In this document: positions 50,168 through 62,778 of the stretch, piece by piece
Layout: each line of letters opens with the position of its first letter
Position numbering within the stretch: position 1 is the stretch's first letter
Source of the DNA: Epiperipatus broadwayi
Lineage: Eukaryota; Onychophora; Udeonychophora; Euonychophora; Peripatidae
NCBI GenBank assembly: GCA_028023455.1
Contig: JAQFVV010013397.1
Span: 1 to 64,000, forward strand
Reading direction: 5' to 3'
Length of the DNA stretch: 64,000 bases
Program-made: the position numbers and the translations under genes
Notes under the pieces: generated by a model
What the model saw: the letters and a program-made list of their open reading frames with translations, nothing else
What the model was told of the DNA's origin: nothing
The model's database searches: none

Positions 50168-51872
50168 TGAACCGGGTTCGATTATGTGCACTCGAAACAC
50201 TGGTCTCTTACGCAGAGAAGAATATATTCGGAGAATATGTATGCCCAAACGATAGCTATAAAATATATAACTAGCATTACATTTCCAGGACATAACTTCT
50301 TCTCGACTGTTGAGTTCAACACCAAGTTCAAAGCACTTTTTTATTTCATGTAGACATGGGCGCCAGCTGTTTATTCTGAAAACAATAAACAATGCACTTT
50401 GAGCAATAGCCACTAACTCAATGCCTAAATCCATGACTAGCTCAGCTATTTTGTAATCACTAACAGATTATAAAAGACTTGATAAAAGAATTGTAAAAGG
50501 AATTTATAAAAAAATTTGTAAAAGAATTGATAAAAAGAATTGACCGACAAATAAAGTTTAATTTTAAAGACAATTTATTAACTAACATTTACTAATTTTA
50601 AACATGTGATAATTCTAATAAAATACATGCATATTTTTAAATTAACATTTCTAAACTAGTTTAAATATTCTTGTAGATTTTAATAATAGAACACTGGTAT
50701 TTATCTAATTTAACTAATAACACTGATATAATGATCACACACATATTAACTCATATAGCATTCACAAATATAATAATAAAGCATTAATAACATTTGAAAC
50801 TTAAACACACATATCAATAGTTTATTTTATGTATGATATAGAGTTCATATAATTAGACTCTTGGAGGATTCACACAAATTAATGCAATGCAATGACTATT
50901 ACAGTATAAACGAAAATAAGCAAATGTTTTACCTAGGCTTTTGAATGAAGACATAGAATTTTGTTCTCTTTGGTGGTTGCTTTCGGTGAGAATATTTCCA
51001 TTATGAATGCTTCCAGTCAGATGGGACTTTTCCTTGATGAGTTTCATTATTCTTCATGATTATTATTATTGGAGACAATTAGATATTGACAGAGATTTCC
51101 AAGTTGTTATGTTGACATTATTTCATGGGCAGATCTTGCTGTTTTCATCGGACTTTTAGGCTGTGGAGAGGTGTGAATTCCCAAAATCTTCTCAGCACTG
51201 CATTTTGTTTCTGGATATAATTAACTCAACTGATTCAATTAATTTGTGAACTGAACTCACTCAATTAATTTGTGGACTGTACTACTGTGATAAAAAAAGG
51301 TCTACTTATGCCTGCGATGTGTTGTCCTTCTAATATCTTCCAGCAATATCTGTTATCGAAATTCCATTGATAAACGTGTTTTGGAAGATTGCTTAATCAG
51401 TAATAGCCATGCAAAAACATGTTTTATATTTTAATTAATAGCCATTGCCATGGTTTTTAATGATAATCTTTAACTTTCATTTATTTATAATAACATTTAT
51501 TACGCTTACATTTATTCTATTATTGACAATCGCACATATATATGCACATATATTATTAGTTTTAAGATTACTTTTCTTTAATTCGAATGAAAAGAGATTT
51601 GTTTTTTTAAACTTTAAATTATTTATATTTTACGAATACTAATAAAACTCTTATTTTAAATTCTCCAATGAAACATCCCTCTCCCCTTCTGATTAATTAA
51701 TTTCAGCTCTTATTTCAGAAACTAATGATAGAAACTATTTGATTATCTTTTTTCGAAAACAAGCTGTAATAAACTCTTCAACATTTAATTTTATGTTTTT
51801 CTTTTACGAAAGATTATTTTAATAATATAATTTTAGATAAAATTATATGTGCCAATATTCAATATTGGTACA
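50168..51872 (-). repeat. 3' LTR of the retrotransposon
   Basis: Counterpart of 54083-55820. The long frame from 50434 runs past the LTR edge into flanking DNA to 50054, so its last 38 codons are not element sequence. The second frame at 51047-50853 is followed by a GT donor-like site at 50935 (see findings). Confidence 0.85.
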
Positions 51873-51897
51873 TTACACCGTCCTCTCTTTGAGAGTA
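51873..51897 (-). promoter_or_regulatory. Polypurine-tract candidate
   Basis: On the element strand, tcaaagagaggacgg precedes the 3' LTR by five bases. Purine-rich and in the expected place, but short and interrupted. Confidence 0.45.
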
Positions 51898-52044
51898 AAA
51901 TGCATCATTTTTTTGACCATTTTATCTCTGACAACATTAAATCTTAATTGTTCTTTCTAAGTTTGCTTTTTTGATATCTTTTACTTTACATACTAAGGGC
52001 AATCTCCAATTATGCTTAACTTCTTTCGATGCTGATAACATTGC

Positions 52045-52370
52045 TTACAATGTTCTGAGTCCTGGATAGTGATCACGAGGACAAACTAATTTTGTGGCAC
52101 AGGGATCTTTTATAAATGAAGCTTCGGCTGCCGATTCTCTTGATCGGACTTTGATTAAGAAGAGGTTGCTGTGGATGGCAGGAATTTTCAACTGTCTCCC
52201 CTGAAAAGTGACTTGTGTCTTATGCTGGATTGTCCCCAGTGCGCATTTTAAAAGATGAATGATCCCAGCCAATCCATTATGGGTACTAGAATTTATCCAG
52301 ACAACAGCTTTAAACTTATCCTTATCTAAACTTAATTCTATACTACCCTCATTTCCTTTAATTTCAACCC
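52045..52370 (-). pseudogene. Unidentified 3' ORF of the LTR element
   Basis: Open from about 52370 (VEIKGNEGSIELSLDKDKF) to the stop at 52045, including KAVVWINSSTHNGLAGIIHL and IPAIHSNLFLIKVRSRES. The residue mix looks protein-like rather than random. It lies about 170 bases before the 3' LTR, where the end of pol or an extra gene would be. I do not recognise a domain. Confidence 0.45.
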
Positions 52371-53031
52371 TTATACACTCTTAATAACTCAGATTGACTT
52401 TATATTTTATCCATTTATAACCTTACAATATTATTTTTGAACTCATCTGAACATTACTTTAACATATTTATTTATATTACTACATTATTTTTAAACTATT
52501 ACGACCATTATTCTAAATATTTATTTGTATTAATCTTATAGTATTATCTTTAAACCATTTGTTTACCTTATATATTAACATGCGTATACTTAGAAAACTG
52601 TTTTACTTTATTGTGATTCATTATTATATAAATATCTATTTGACTAACTTAATTTTATTCTAGAAATTCCGTTATGTTTTCATTTGTTTAAACCTACAAC
52701 TTTACTTTTACATCATTAATTTGACCCATTTATTTAACTTGATTTTATTGATTTTTTTATTTATTTGAACTGTTTGTTTATGAGCATTTCTTCTTAATTA
52801 ATATGTGTGTGGAGAAAAAAAAATCTTTTATTTTGCGAAGCCTCCGTTATTATTATTGCTTTCAAACAGTTAATTTATTATTCAGTTATTTTTAATTTTA
52901 TTATTTTAGTTTTAAATAGAAGTTTCAGATTTAAACTTCTCAGATTTATTTACATTAGAATAATCTTATTCATGCTCATTGTCCATTTCCGGTCCTTTTT
53001 GGTTTATTTCCTTTACTATTCCGCCCGTTTA

Positions 53032-53714
53032 CTATCTTTTAAATACGTCCGGTGGTTCCTTCTTTCTTTCTACTAATTCACTAACATAAATTATACTCCA
53101 TATTCTCACATCTATAAAGTTTGTTGCTTTATCTCTTTCTCTCTCCGTCCTATTTTCTGCCTTGAAAAATAGAAAACTTTTAAGCTTCATGGACCTCCGT
53201 ATTTTTCCTAACCGTGAATATTTTTTCTTAAGCTTTCTCTTTGTTTTAAATCTACATCTACAGCAAATGCGAATGTTTACTTTAAACCTTTTATTTTTAA
53301 TTCTTTGTAAAAACTCTTTTATGCTATCTTCTAGGTTTTGATCTACATAAGTTTCTACTTTATTTGTAGCAACGCTATCTGATTCTAATTTAATTTCTAT
53401 TTCCAAACTACTATATTTACCACTACCTGACTCTACTATCTCTTTCATGACCTCAACTTTCTTATTTTCTTTGACTAAATCTACCTTTATAATTTCTTGG
53501 TTCTTCTCTACCTTTCCTGTAATTTCATGTCTTATTTCTCTTACTTCTGCTCTGAGTTCTTTCATTTCTGTTTTAACCTGACTAATTTCATCTTTCAATT
53601 CTGCTTTGAGGTCTAACTGGCTTTGTTTAAATTTTTGACGCATTTCTTCCATCATATTCATCATTATTTTCATCATGATTCACATCTCAGATACTTCTTT
53701 CTCTTTTTCCATTT
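53032..53714 (-). pseudogene. Gag-like coiled-coil protein of the LTR element
   Basis: The main frame (53676-53032, 214 codons) begins MMKIMMNMMEEMRQKFKQ and continues with charged heptad-like sequence (LKAELKDEISQVKTEMKEL, VREIRHEITGKVEKN), a predicted long coiled coil. The second half is very basic (KTKRKLKKKYSRLGKIRR). In the same frame a further Met lies upstream at 53714 (MEKEKEVSEM), separated by one TGA, which could be a mutated CGA. The position after the primer site and the coiled coil suggest a gag N-terminus; no capsid homology region or zinc knuckle is seen. Confidence 0.55.
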
Positions 53715-54062
53715 TAAAAACAATATTTTATTTCAAACTAGTGCTTATGTTAAACTAAATGTAATATACAACTTATTTGTTTATTTTTCTAACTAAGATG
53801 GAAACCCACGCTAACTCCACCCTTTTTTGTTCTTTTCTCTACCTGATCTAATGCTTTAACTCCACCCAAACATCCAATTGTCTCTGATTTGATAGCATAA
53901 TGTCAAAATCTCTTTTCATTTAAAGAAAAAAGTTTTCGGTCAATTCTTTTTTTAAAAAAAATTAAAACACTTTTACATACGTAATTTAGCGTTTTTTTTT
54001 TTTAGATTTTTATTTTCAACAAGAAAAAAAGTATTTAACTAACTGTCATTTATGAAAAGTTC

Positions 54063-54080
54063 ACCCCACATTAGGCACCA
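54063..54080 (-). promoter_or_regulatory. Primer-binding site, tRNA-Lys type, C-to-T decayed
   Basis: Two bases after the 5' LTR the element strand reads TGGTGCCTAATGTGGGGT. Compared with the tRNA-Lys(1,2) primer site TGGCGCCCAACGTGGGGC it differs at four positions, all C to T. This fixes the strand and the internal border of the LTR. Confidence 0.8.
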
Positions 54081-54082
54081 TT

Positions 54083-55820
54083 TGAACCGGGTTTGATTAT
54101 GTGCGCTTGAAACACCGGTCTCTTAGGCAGAGAAGAATATATTCGGAGAATATATATGCCCAAACAATAGCTATAAAATATATAACTAGCATTACATTTC
54201 CAGGACAAAACTTCTTCTTGACTGTTGAGTTCAACACCAAGTTCAAAGCACTTTTTTGTTTCGTGTAGACACGGGCGCCAGCTGTTTATTCTAAAAACAA
54301 TAAACAACGCACTTTGAGCAATGGCCACTAACTCAATGCCTAAATCCACAACTAGCTCAGATATTTGTAATCACTAACAGATTATACATAATTAATGGTT
54401 AAAAGACTTGATAAAAGAATTGTAAAAGGAATTTATAAAAAAAATTTGTAAAAGAATTGATAAAAAGAATTGACCGACAAATAAAGTTTAATTTTAAAGA
54501 CAATTTATTAACTAACATTTACTAATTTTAAACATGTGATAATTCTAATAAAATACACGCATATTTTTAAATTAACATTTCTAAACTAGTTTAAATATTC
54601 TTGTAGATTTTAATAATAGAACACTGGTATTTATCTAATTTAACGTATAACACTGATATAATGATCACACACATATTAACTCATATAGCATTCTCAAATA
54701 TAATAATAAAGCATTAATAACATTTGAAACTTAAACACACATATCAATAATTCATTTTATGTATGATATAGAGTTCATATAATTAGACTCTTGGAGGATT
54801 CGCATGAATTAATGCAATGCAATGGCTATTACAGTATAAATGAAAATAAGCAAATGTTTTACCTAGGCTTTTGAATGAAGATGTAGAATTTTGTTCTCTT
54901 TGGTGGCTGCTTTCAGTGAGAATATTTCCATTATGAATGCTTCCAGCCAGATGGGACTTTTCCTTGATGAGTTTCATTATTCTTCATGATTATTATTATT
55001 GGAGACAATTAGATATTGACGGAGATTTCCAAGTTGTTACGTTGATATTATTTCATGGGCAGATCTTGCTGTTTTTATTGGACTTTTAGGCTGTGGAGAG
55101 GTGTGAATTCCCAAAATCTTCTCAGCACTGCATTTTGTTTCTGGATATAATTAACTCAACTGATTCAATTAATTTGTGAACTGAACTCACTCAATTAATT
55201 TGTGGACTGTACTACTGTCAGATAAAAAAAAGGTCTATTTATGCCTGCGACATGTTGTCCTTCTAATATCTTCCGGTAATATCTGTTATCGAAATTCCAG
55301 TGATAATCCTTTGATAAACGTGTTTTGGAAGATTGCTTAATCATGTAATAGCCATGCAAAAACATGTTTTATATTTTAATTAATAGCCATTGCCATGGTT
55401 TTTAATGATAATCTTTAACTTTCATTTATTTATAATAACATTTATTACGCTTACATTTATTCTATTATTGATAATCGCACATATATATGCACATATATTA
55501 TTAGTTTTAAGATTACTTTTCTTTAATTCGAATGAAAAGAGATTTGTTTTTTTAAACTTTAAATTATTTATATTTTACGAATACTAATAAAACTCTTATT
55601 TTAAATTCTCCAATGAAACATCCCTCTCCCCTTCTGATTAATTAATTTCAGCTCTTATTTCAGAAACTAATGATAGAAACTATTTGATTCTTATCTTTTT
55701 TTGAAAACAAGCTGTAATAAACTCTTCAACATTTAATTTTATGTTTTTCTTTTACAAAAGATTATTTTAATAATATAATTTTAGATAAAATTATATGTGC
55801 CAATATTCAATATTGGTACA
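54083..55820 (-). repeat. 5' LTR of the retrotransposon
   Basis: TGTACC at 55820 to GGTTCA at 54083. Contains short frames also present in the 3' LTR: one at 54349-54071 (DLGIELVAIAQSALFIVFRI) and one at 54977-54783 (MKLIKEKSHLAGSIHNGN). The two LTRs differ by scattered substitutions and small indels, so the insertion is not very recent. Confidence 0.85.
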
Positions 55821-55824
55821 ATAT

Positions 55825-57000
55825 ATAATTTCAATAAAGAGAAAGGATTTTCATTTTTAATATCTGTGCTATGCTGATTTTATAATAGCTTAATGTCATG
55901 TTGAATACTGAGGTTATTCTCAAAAGATATTTCTTCATTCACTTTTACATCCATTATTTTCTTTCATACATTAATATTCAGAAAATTTTCCAATTTACTA
56001 CATATTAATATTACAAATTATTAGAAACTATGTAATATTTTTAAATATTAAAAACACATAACTTATGCCTATAACATGTTGAATAAATGTAAAATTGATC
56101 AAACCAAGCTTATAACTTAATGGCAGATAAAAGAGAAATTGGCTGAAATAAAGCATATTAATTTTTATAAATAATTGGATTTTTCTTAAGAGAATGAAAC
56201 TCTGACATCGCATGCTTTCTTTTCTTTAATATAGGTAGAAAAAATGGAGATAAGAAGAAATAGCATTGATCACATTTGATCTCCTGACTTGTATATCAGA
56301 TCTACACTTGATTACATGACATGCTTATAAGCTCTGAAATTGATACATGTGAACAATGCTAACTTTGTTTCATCTACATCTTTTTCTTCATAATAACATG
56401 TGAGAAATGAAGCATACAATAGTACTCGCTTTAGTGAGAAAAAAATCTAATGAATTTTTTATTCTTGGTAAAACTAATATTCTTTACTTTAGACAATTAG
56501 CTAATGTTAAGATAAAATGCAATTTATTGTTAATTGTAGAGTTAATATGCTTCAGCAATTGTTTCTACATTTATTCAACATGTGGTTATGCTCCTATGTT
56601 GTAATAAAATTTATATTTCAAAAGTTATAAGCTTTTAGTATTTTAAAATTATAAGCTGGGTTCGATCAATTTCATGTTATTTCAACATGTAATTATAGGT
56701 ATATATTGTAATAAAATTTGATTAACACTTTGATTGGGATCAACGCACCAATGCGTTGAAACCGTTAGATCGCTCTAACTCGGCCAATTTCTAAGTTACG
56801 GTAATGAAAAAATACCCGTATTGAAGCTGAGAGCAAGGCCTGTAAGATGCTGCCATCTCTCAAATTATTTTACAAGTAAAAAATCAATATTAGGAGGGTT
56901 TTAAGTTGAACAAAAGAAAAAGGCCAATGCTGATTGGTTGGATAATTTCTTCTCAATCTATTCTCAATTTTTATTGGCTGATGATTTCAATAAATATTTT
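55825..57000. other. Intron sequence, nothing recognised
   Basis: AT-rich. The frames near 56028 and 56407 are short and featureless. Confidence 0.45.
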
Positions 57001-57440
57001 TTCACCGCGGAAAATTAAAATATATGTTTTAGAGTGTTTTTTTTTATTATTTTTTGTACATATTATAGATTATCTGCTGAAAATATAGTTATTTTACAAA
57101 AGTAGTAAGGTTTTATTAAATTAATTATATACTTTACACAATTGTAAATTTTACTAAAAAATTCTTTTTAACGGTAAATCTATAAATGCCGTTTACGTTG
57201 CTTGTAATACTTTTCACCGCTGAAAATGAAAATATATGTTTTAGAGTGTTTTTTTATTATTTTTTGTACATATTATAGATTATCTGCTGAAAATATAGTT
57301 ATTTTACAAAAGTAGTAAGGTTTTATTAAATTAATTATATACTTTACACGATTGTAAATTGAATATTTTACTAAAAAATTCTTTAAAAATTCCTAACGGT
57401 AAATCTGGGAGGGATATAAATGACGTTTACATTGCTTGTA
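57001..57440. repeat. Tandem duplication, unit about 212 bp
   Basis: ttcaccgcggaaaattaaaa at 57001 recurs as ttcaccgctgaaaatgaaaa at 57213. The units match closely, with a 14-16 bp insertion in the second (around 57370-57415). Confidence 0.9.
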
Positions 57441-58483
57441 ATTTGTTCTTAATGTTTTCTTTGATTTTTCCGCTATTGAATATTTCTATAAAATACAAAT
57501 AAAAATATATTTTTGAAAAAACATTCGTTTACTTTCCTAACATTACAAATAATTAATATACTTTTTGAAAACGAAACTAAAATTAATATATATTAAAAGA
57601 TGAAAATATTTCTATGAAAGAGCTTGTCACTTGACCAATTAAAACTTTCAGAGAGTTACCTCTCTTGGCCAATAATAGTGTTCTACATAAAGGTTAATGA
57701 TGAAGCTTTGCACCAAAGTATACAGGGAAGAGGAATATCACCCCAAAATGCAGTAATCACAAGTAATATGGTTTATTTACTTTTTAAATGTCTTTTCCTT
57801 TTTTTTATTTAATATGTGTCCATTTTTTTTTCATTCACTTTTTCTTTAAGTATTTTTTATTTGTATTTTGGAAATTATAAGCCTTTAGTATTTCAAAATT
57901 TATTCTTCCTCCTATTTGTGATTTGATTTGGTCTTTAATTACTGGTGTAAATTGCAATTTTGTAATGAATGGTCATATCGCAACCACAAGTGAATGTCAT
58001 TTATCACTAGGATGTGTCATTAATGATTTTGAGTAGTTTTTAGAATTCAAAATAGCAGAGATCGCACTCTAAATTAGTACCCATTGAAGCAAATATTGCA
58101 AGAACAAATCATGTTTATTTGTTTAATTTAAAATTATAGTGAATATGACCATTTTTATATAGCATTGTTTGTGGTATTTTTTGGTCATTTCATATACATC
58201 TTAACATTTTTTCACATGCTCACACATAGTGTATTTACTGTTATCGCTATTGTACTCATTGTTTAATTTGTTTAAATTTAAATGTTATATTTAAACCTAT
58301 ATAATAAATCTTTTTTGTTTGTTTGTTGAAATAAGACTAAGATTTTTTTTCATTTATAAATTTGAAAAAATATACCTTTCTTTTTAAAAAAAACATTTTC
58401 AAGCAAACCAAACTATTTTTATAAATGATAATGTGAATTTTCATTTTCTATACTCTTTAAGCAACATTAAAAATAACGGACAT
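57441..58483. other. Intron sequence, nothing recognised
   Basis: AT-rich; short open frame near 57624 without domain. Confidence 0.45.
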
Positions 58484-58588
58484 TTTTTTTCCATATGTCG
58501 TAGCATCGGCCGGGAGACGAACCTGCAACAACCGTCTGCAACCAACCGCTTGCTTGCAAGGCAGCTGCGCTGATCTTTCGGGTTGTAT
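58484..58588 (-). repeat. tRNA-derived SINE (family I), well preserved
   Basis: gcatcggccgggagacgaac, gcaaccaaccgcttgcttgc and aaggcagctgcgctgatctt retain most CpGs, making this the least decayed copy. Tail of T (poly-A on the element strand) at 58484-58490. Confidence 0.9.
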
Positions 58589-58890
58589 GAATTAAATGTC
58601 AGTTTTAGTCGCTTCTTTTAATTCTGTTTAAAAGACGACTTCAGCAAATCATTTATTTCCTCTCTCATGAGTTAATTAATTAATTTACAATAAATATATA
58701 TTTTAAAAATTATAATATATAGTTAAGTACAAAAATAATATATATATTCAAATTCGGAAGTAATCTTTAAAAACAAAAAAATTAAATTAATGTTCTTGAT
58801 ATATGTTTAATTTATAAAGTTTTTTTTTTTTTTAAATAAATCCTAGCACCTACGTATATATGTAATAAGTGCGCTTATACGCAACTATAG

Positions 58891-58976
58891 AGAAGCTTGC
58901 TATTTCTATAAATTTAAACGCCCTAAGTTGTCGTAAGCGCTAAGCAGTATTTAATTTATAGAAATAACAAGCTTCT
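58891..58976. repeat. Imperfect inverted repeat
   Basis: Arms agaagcttgctatttctata (58891-58910) and tatagaaataacaagcttct (58957-58976) with about 45 bases between; outer traces (cttatacg, cgtatag) extend the symmetry. Possible small MITE. Confidence 0.7.
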
Positions 58977-60380
58977 ATATTCCGTATAGACGGAGTTAAA
59001 CGGTTAACGACATTACATATAATCACAGGAAATATTTCTGGGCTGGAATTCTGTCCAGTCTATTGCTAGGCCTAGTAATTCTTTGATGATATCCATAACA
59101 CATATATGCTTTAGAGGTGATTTTTCTTATCATTAGTTTTTTCTTTTCCAAGCCAAAGATAAAATGTTAAAAAACTTCCTTGAGAGGATAGAATTTTCAG
59201 CCTCTGGCATAGTTTTGTTAAACGCATGTCGGCATAAACATTTGCTTAAAAAAAATCATCATTTTTTCTTTAGTTGGATTATGAGTTCGCACTTCTTTAA
59301 AATAATATTTCAAATTAGTAAATTTGGGATACCAAGATTATCTTCAGGCAGTCGATGGATTTTTTTTATCCATTAATAAACATAATCAAATTCAAAGACG
59401 AATTAAGAGTGAAAAATTAGGAAATCAGAATCAATTCATATTTATCCGTTTGTTTTCACGATGTCTCTTCTCATAACTTTGGATACATTAATTGCATTTT
59501 TAATTAAAAGAAAATAATTTAATTATTTGATTAAATGTTTTTAATCTAAAGTAAAACTATATTATCTATCTAATTATACATTATTTTCTTATTCTATTGT
59601 TTCCAAACACAAAACTGCACCCTTAAAATTAAAATAAACATAATCTTCTTAATCTCTTTTTTAATATATATAATTTAAATCAAAATGTAGATGTTTCAAT
59701 TAAATTTTACTTTTAAAATCTCTTTTTCGTTAATGTATTTTAATTATGGTGTTTTTTAAGCAAGCACCCGTATCCACATTAATTTAATTTTTTTTTTCTT
59801 TTTTTAAAATAAATTTTAAAAATGGTAAATCTTTTTTTTTTTGTTAATTGTACTGTAAAACCTAATTTTGTGAGAAAATAAAACCTCCAAAGCGTGCTTA
59901 GCTTCTTCATTAACTTGTTTAATTGAGAAATCTACATTTCTTTCATTCTTACATTATTGTTCTTAAATTTTACTATAATTTATTTTTGTAATAACTCTTT
60001 TAAAAAATTTCAATGTTACTTTTTTATTAGCCCTCTTTATAATTTCTGTTGTACCGCTCTTCCCAGTTTGTAAAATCGCACGGTTGACTTTGAAATAGAT
60101 AAGACCTTATCTATGTCAAAATTAGCATTATACTACTTCATTTATGAAATATTTGTAATACCAACAAATTTAATACTAAATAAAGTGTTTTTTTTTTTTT
60201 TTGGCGGGGAGGGGGAAGGGATTAAAATCAATAATAATGTAAAAATTAATTACTCTTAGATTTAAAAGCTTTGTTGAAATAAGATTACAAAAATAAGAGC
60301 TCTATTGTTACCGAAAAGGAAATATTTCTAATCACAAACGAAATTTAATTAATGCAATTGTTTCTAAAGCGCTTTTCGAA
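58977..60380. other. Intron sequence, nothing recognised
   Basis: AT-rich with long T runs; a short G-rich patch (ggcggggagggggaaggg) at about 60203-60220. Confidence 0.45.
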
Positions 60381-60386
60381 GGAGCT

Positions 60387-60472
60387 ATGCCTTCATTTTC
60401 AAAGCTATAGATAGCTATGCCTTCATTTTCAAAGCTATAGATAGCTATCTATAGATATCTATAGCTTTGAAA
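60387..60472. repeat. Tandem plus inverted short repeat
   Basis: tatgccttcattttcaaagc occurs twice in tandem (about 60387 and 60417); the second copy is followed by its inverse (gctttgaaaatgaaaa, 60457-60472), with a cluster of tatctatagata palindromes at the apex. Confidence 0.9.
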
Positions 60473-61004
60473 ATGAAAATAGAATAATAATATATATTTG
60501 AGTTTGTGTGGGGATATTACCGTGGAATATCTGATTTTATTACATATATAAACCACACACTTCGTTATTTAATAGTAAATGAAATTGTTTATATTACTTA
60601 AATTTGTAAAAGTCGAATCTAAGCTGATATTAAATTAATTAACCGCTTAAGAAGTATATATTCCACCGCATTACCAAAAATATTCCAGAAAAAATAAAAG
60701 AACGGAAAGATATCTAGAGATACTATAGCAAAGCAGAAAGTTCTATACTGCTTCAACTAAGAAGATTATATTAGAAGCAGATAACGTTAATTAAGCAACG
60801 AAAAAGCTTCAAGGGGGGAATCTTTCCCAGGATTTCTGGTTCCTAAGTCATCAAACCGACTAGGGAATTAGGTTAGTTGCTTCTATCTTATTAGAATTTT
60901 ATAAGCCTCTAGAGCAGCATAGACTTCAGGAAAAGACTTGAAAAGTAGTAAGAAATTATATACTATTCTATAAAACCAAAACTGCCTAACACTATACTAG
61001 TAAA

Positions 61005-61232
61005 AAATAAAAATGCAAAATCATAAAACAATACAATACTAGATTAAATCCAAAATTTTACCAAAATCTTTACACAACCATGGTTTCATTTACTACAAAT
61101 AAACCTCAAGTGAAAATCAAACTTGAGAAGGTCTATTTGTAGTAAATGAAATCATGATTGTGTAAAGATTTTGATAAAATTTTGGATTTAATCTAGTATT
61201 GTATTGTTTAATGGTTTTACATTTTTATTATT
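61005..61232. repeat. Long hairpin, arms about 100 bp
   Basis: Left arm 61005-61115 (caatactagattaaatccaa, ccaaaatctttacacaacca) and right arm 61128-61232 are inverted with few mismatches. The apex contains acttgagaaggtctatttgt, close to the apex of the hairpin at 5740-5925. Confidence 0.9.
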
Positions 61233-62659
61233 ACTATTCTATAAGTATATTAAGAATTAAACGGTAAATAGTGGGGAACTCTAAAATAATATTTAATGTT
61301 AAAACCAAATATATTAATATTACACTATTTTTTTACTAATATCCATATAAAATCTAATATTACAAATCTTAACACATTGAAACAATAGCATACAGTAGAA
61401 TAATTTACTCTTTTATTGTAGAGATTCAAAATTGTATTGTACAATAAGATTTGTACTAAATATTCATTATAAAAATATCCAAATATAATTATTTGAAAGG
61501 CTTATAGATTTTACCTCAGTTAAGATTCTGTCGTATATAAAATTACAATCAAAAAACACATTTTTAATTCCATCACCCCACCCCTCTCTCGCCACACTCA
61601 CCCTTCTTTTATCTATAGTTTATATGGACGTTTCCGCAAAAATGATAGATAATCTTAAAGTTTGGAGATTAATTATTTAAAGATAACATGCAAACATTGC
61701 ATCGTTAGAAACAAAAATTCGTGTATGCCACCATATAAATATTAGAAATGTTATTAAATAAAAAAAAATTAGAAATAATAAAATATCAACCCCTAAAAAT
61801 AACAAACCAAACTTGCTTTAAAATTAAAAGTATTGTAAAAGAAATTGAATTAAAAAAACAAATGCAATTTTAAGCAATGTTATTTTGAGTAAATGCATAC
61901 TATATCTTATTTTGGTTAGAAAACAAACTAGATAATAGAATATTTATTTGGAAAAAGTATTATTCGTTTTTTTAAACTTGTTTCCCCGAGTTTTTGAAAA
62001 TACCAAAAGTTGAGCTGGTCATAAACTCTGGTAGTGTGTATTTTAGGAACTTTTCTAATGTTTGTAACAATTGAAAAAAAAAAGTTTTTACGTTGAAACC
62101 AGAATCTGAAAAATATTGTAAAACAGTAAATAAACGATTTATCCATCGTATAATGTTATAGCACTATAAAATGACAAAAAGAGGTTCGATTCAAAACAGG
62201 ATTGTTTAGCTCTCCGGTCTATACTGCTGAGATAAATCGCTCAATAACTTATAAATTAAAATCGCGTTAGTTTAACGAAATTTTAAGTTATTTATTTTTA
62301 ATAAAGTATATAAATTCTTAACAATCCCCCCCCCCCACACACACATTCTAAATTAAAAATAAAAACATCGTTTCATTTTTTGTTTTATTTTCAATATACA
62401 TATTTTTTTATTTAAAAGAAAGAAGATATAATGAAAAGAATGTATATCTTTTATTTTCAATTATAAGAAAAACTGCACCTATACAGAGACAAGCACATTT
62501 AATTCTTTTAAAGCTAATAAAATTAGTAAGATAAAAGTCAATTTGAATCCACAACTTATTTACGACTTAAAAAATTCTTTTAATTTTTGCTTGTGTGATT
62601 CTTTTAACAAAAACCTTTATCAAAAACTTGTGTGCGTGTTTATAAAATCTGTTTCCATG
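61233..62659. other. Intron sequence, nothing recognised
   Basis: AT-rich; a C10 run then (CA)n at about 62328-62345. Confidence 0.45.
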
Positions 62660-62778
62660 TTTTTTCTTTTTTTATATGTCATTGCATCGGCCGGGAGGCG
62701 AACTGCAACAACCGTCTGCAACCAACTATTTGCTTGCAAGACGGCTGCGCTGACCTCTCAGCTAACAATGCTTGACAT
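62660..62778 (-). repeat. tRNA-derived SINE (family I)
   Basis: gcatcggccgggaggcgaac, gcaacaaccgtctgcaacca, gctgcgctgacctctcagc and aacaatgcttgacattg; well preserved. Confidence 0.9.

Larger units (their letters stand above)
50168..55820 (-). mobile_element. Complete non-autonomous LTR retrotransposon, minus strand
   Basis: Two direct repeats of about 1.7 kb (50168-51872 and 54083-55820) enclose 2,210 bases. On the element strand the LTRs begin TGTACC and end GGTTCA. A primer-binding site follows the 5' LTR after two bases, and a purine-rich stretch precedes the 3' LTR. Flanks share atat (50164-50167 and 55821-55824), a weak target duplication in AT-rich DNA. The interior encodes a coiled-coil gag-like frame and one unidentified frame, but no RT, RNase H or integrase, so it must depend on another element. 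It lies in sense within the first host-gene intron. Confidence 0.85.

Noticed and set aside
50054-50434. 126-codon frame as a host gene
   Set aside because: Two thirds of it is LTR sequence repeated at 54071-54349; the remainder is flanking read-through.
58484-62778. Functional tRNA genes at the best-preserved SINE copies
   Set aside because: A- and B-box-like sequences are present, but the body does not fold as a complete tRNA and the poly-A tail and repeat copies mark them as SINEs.
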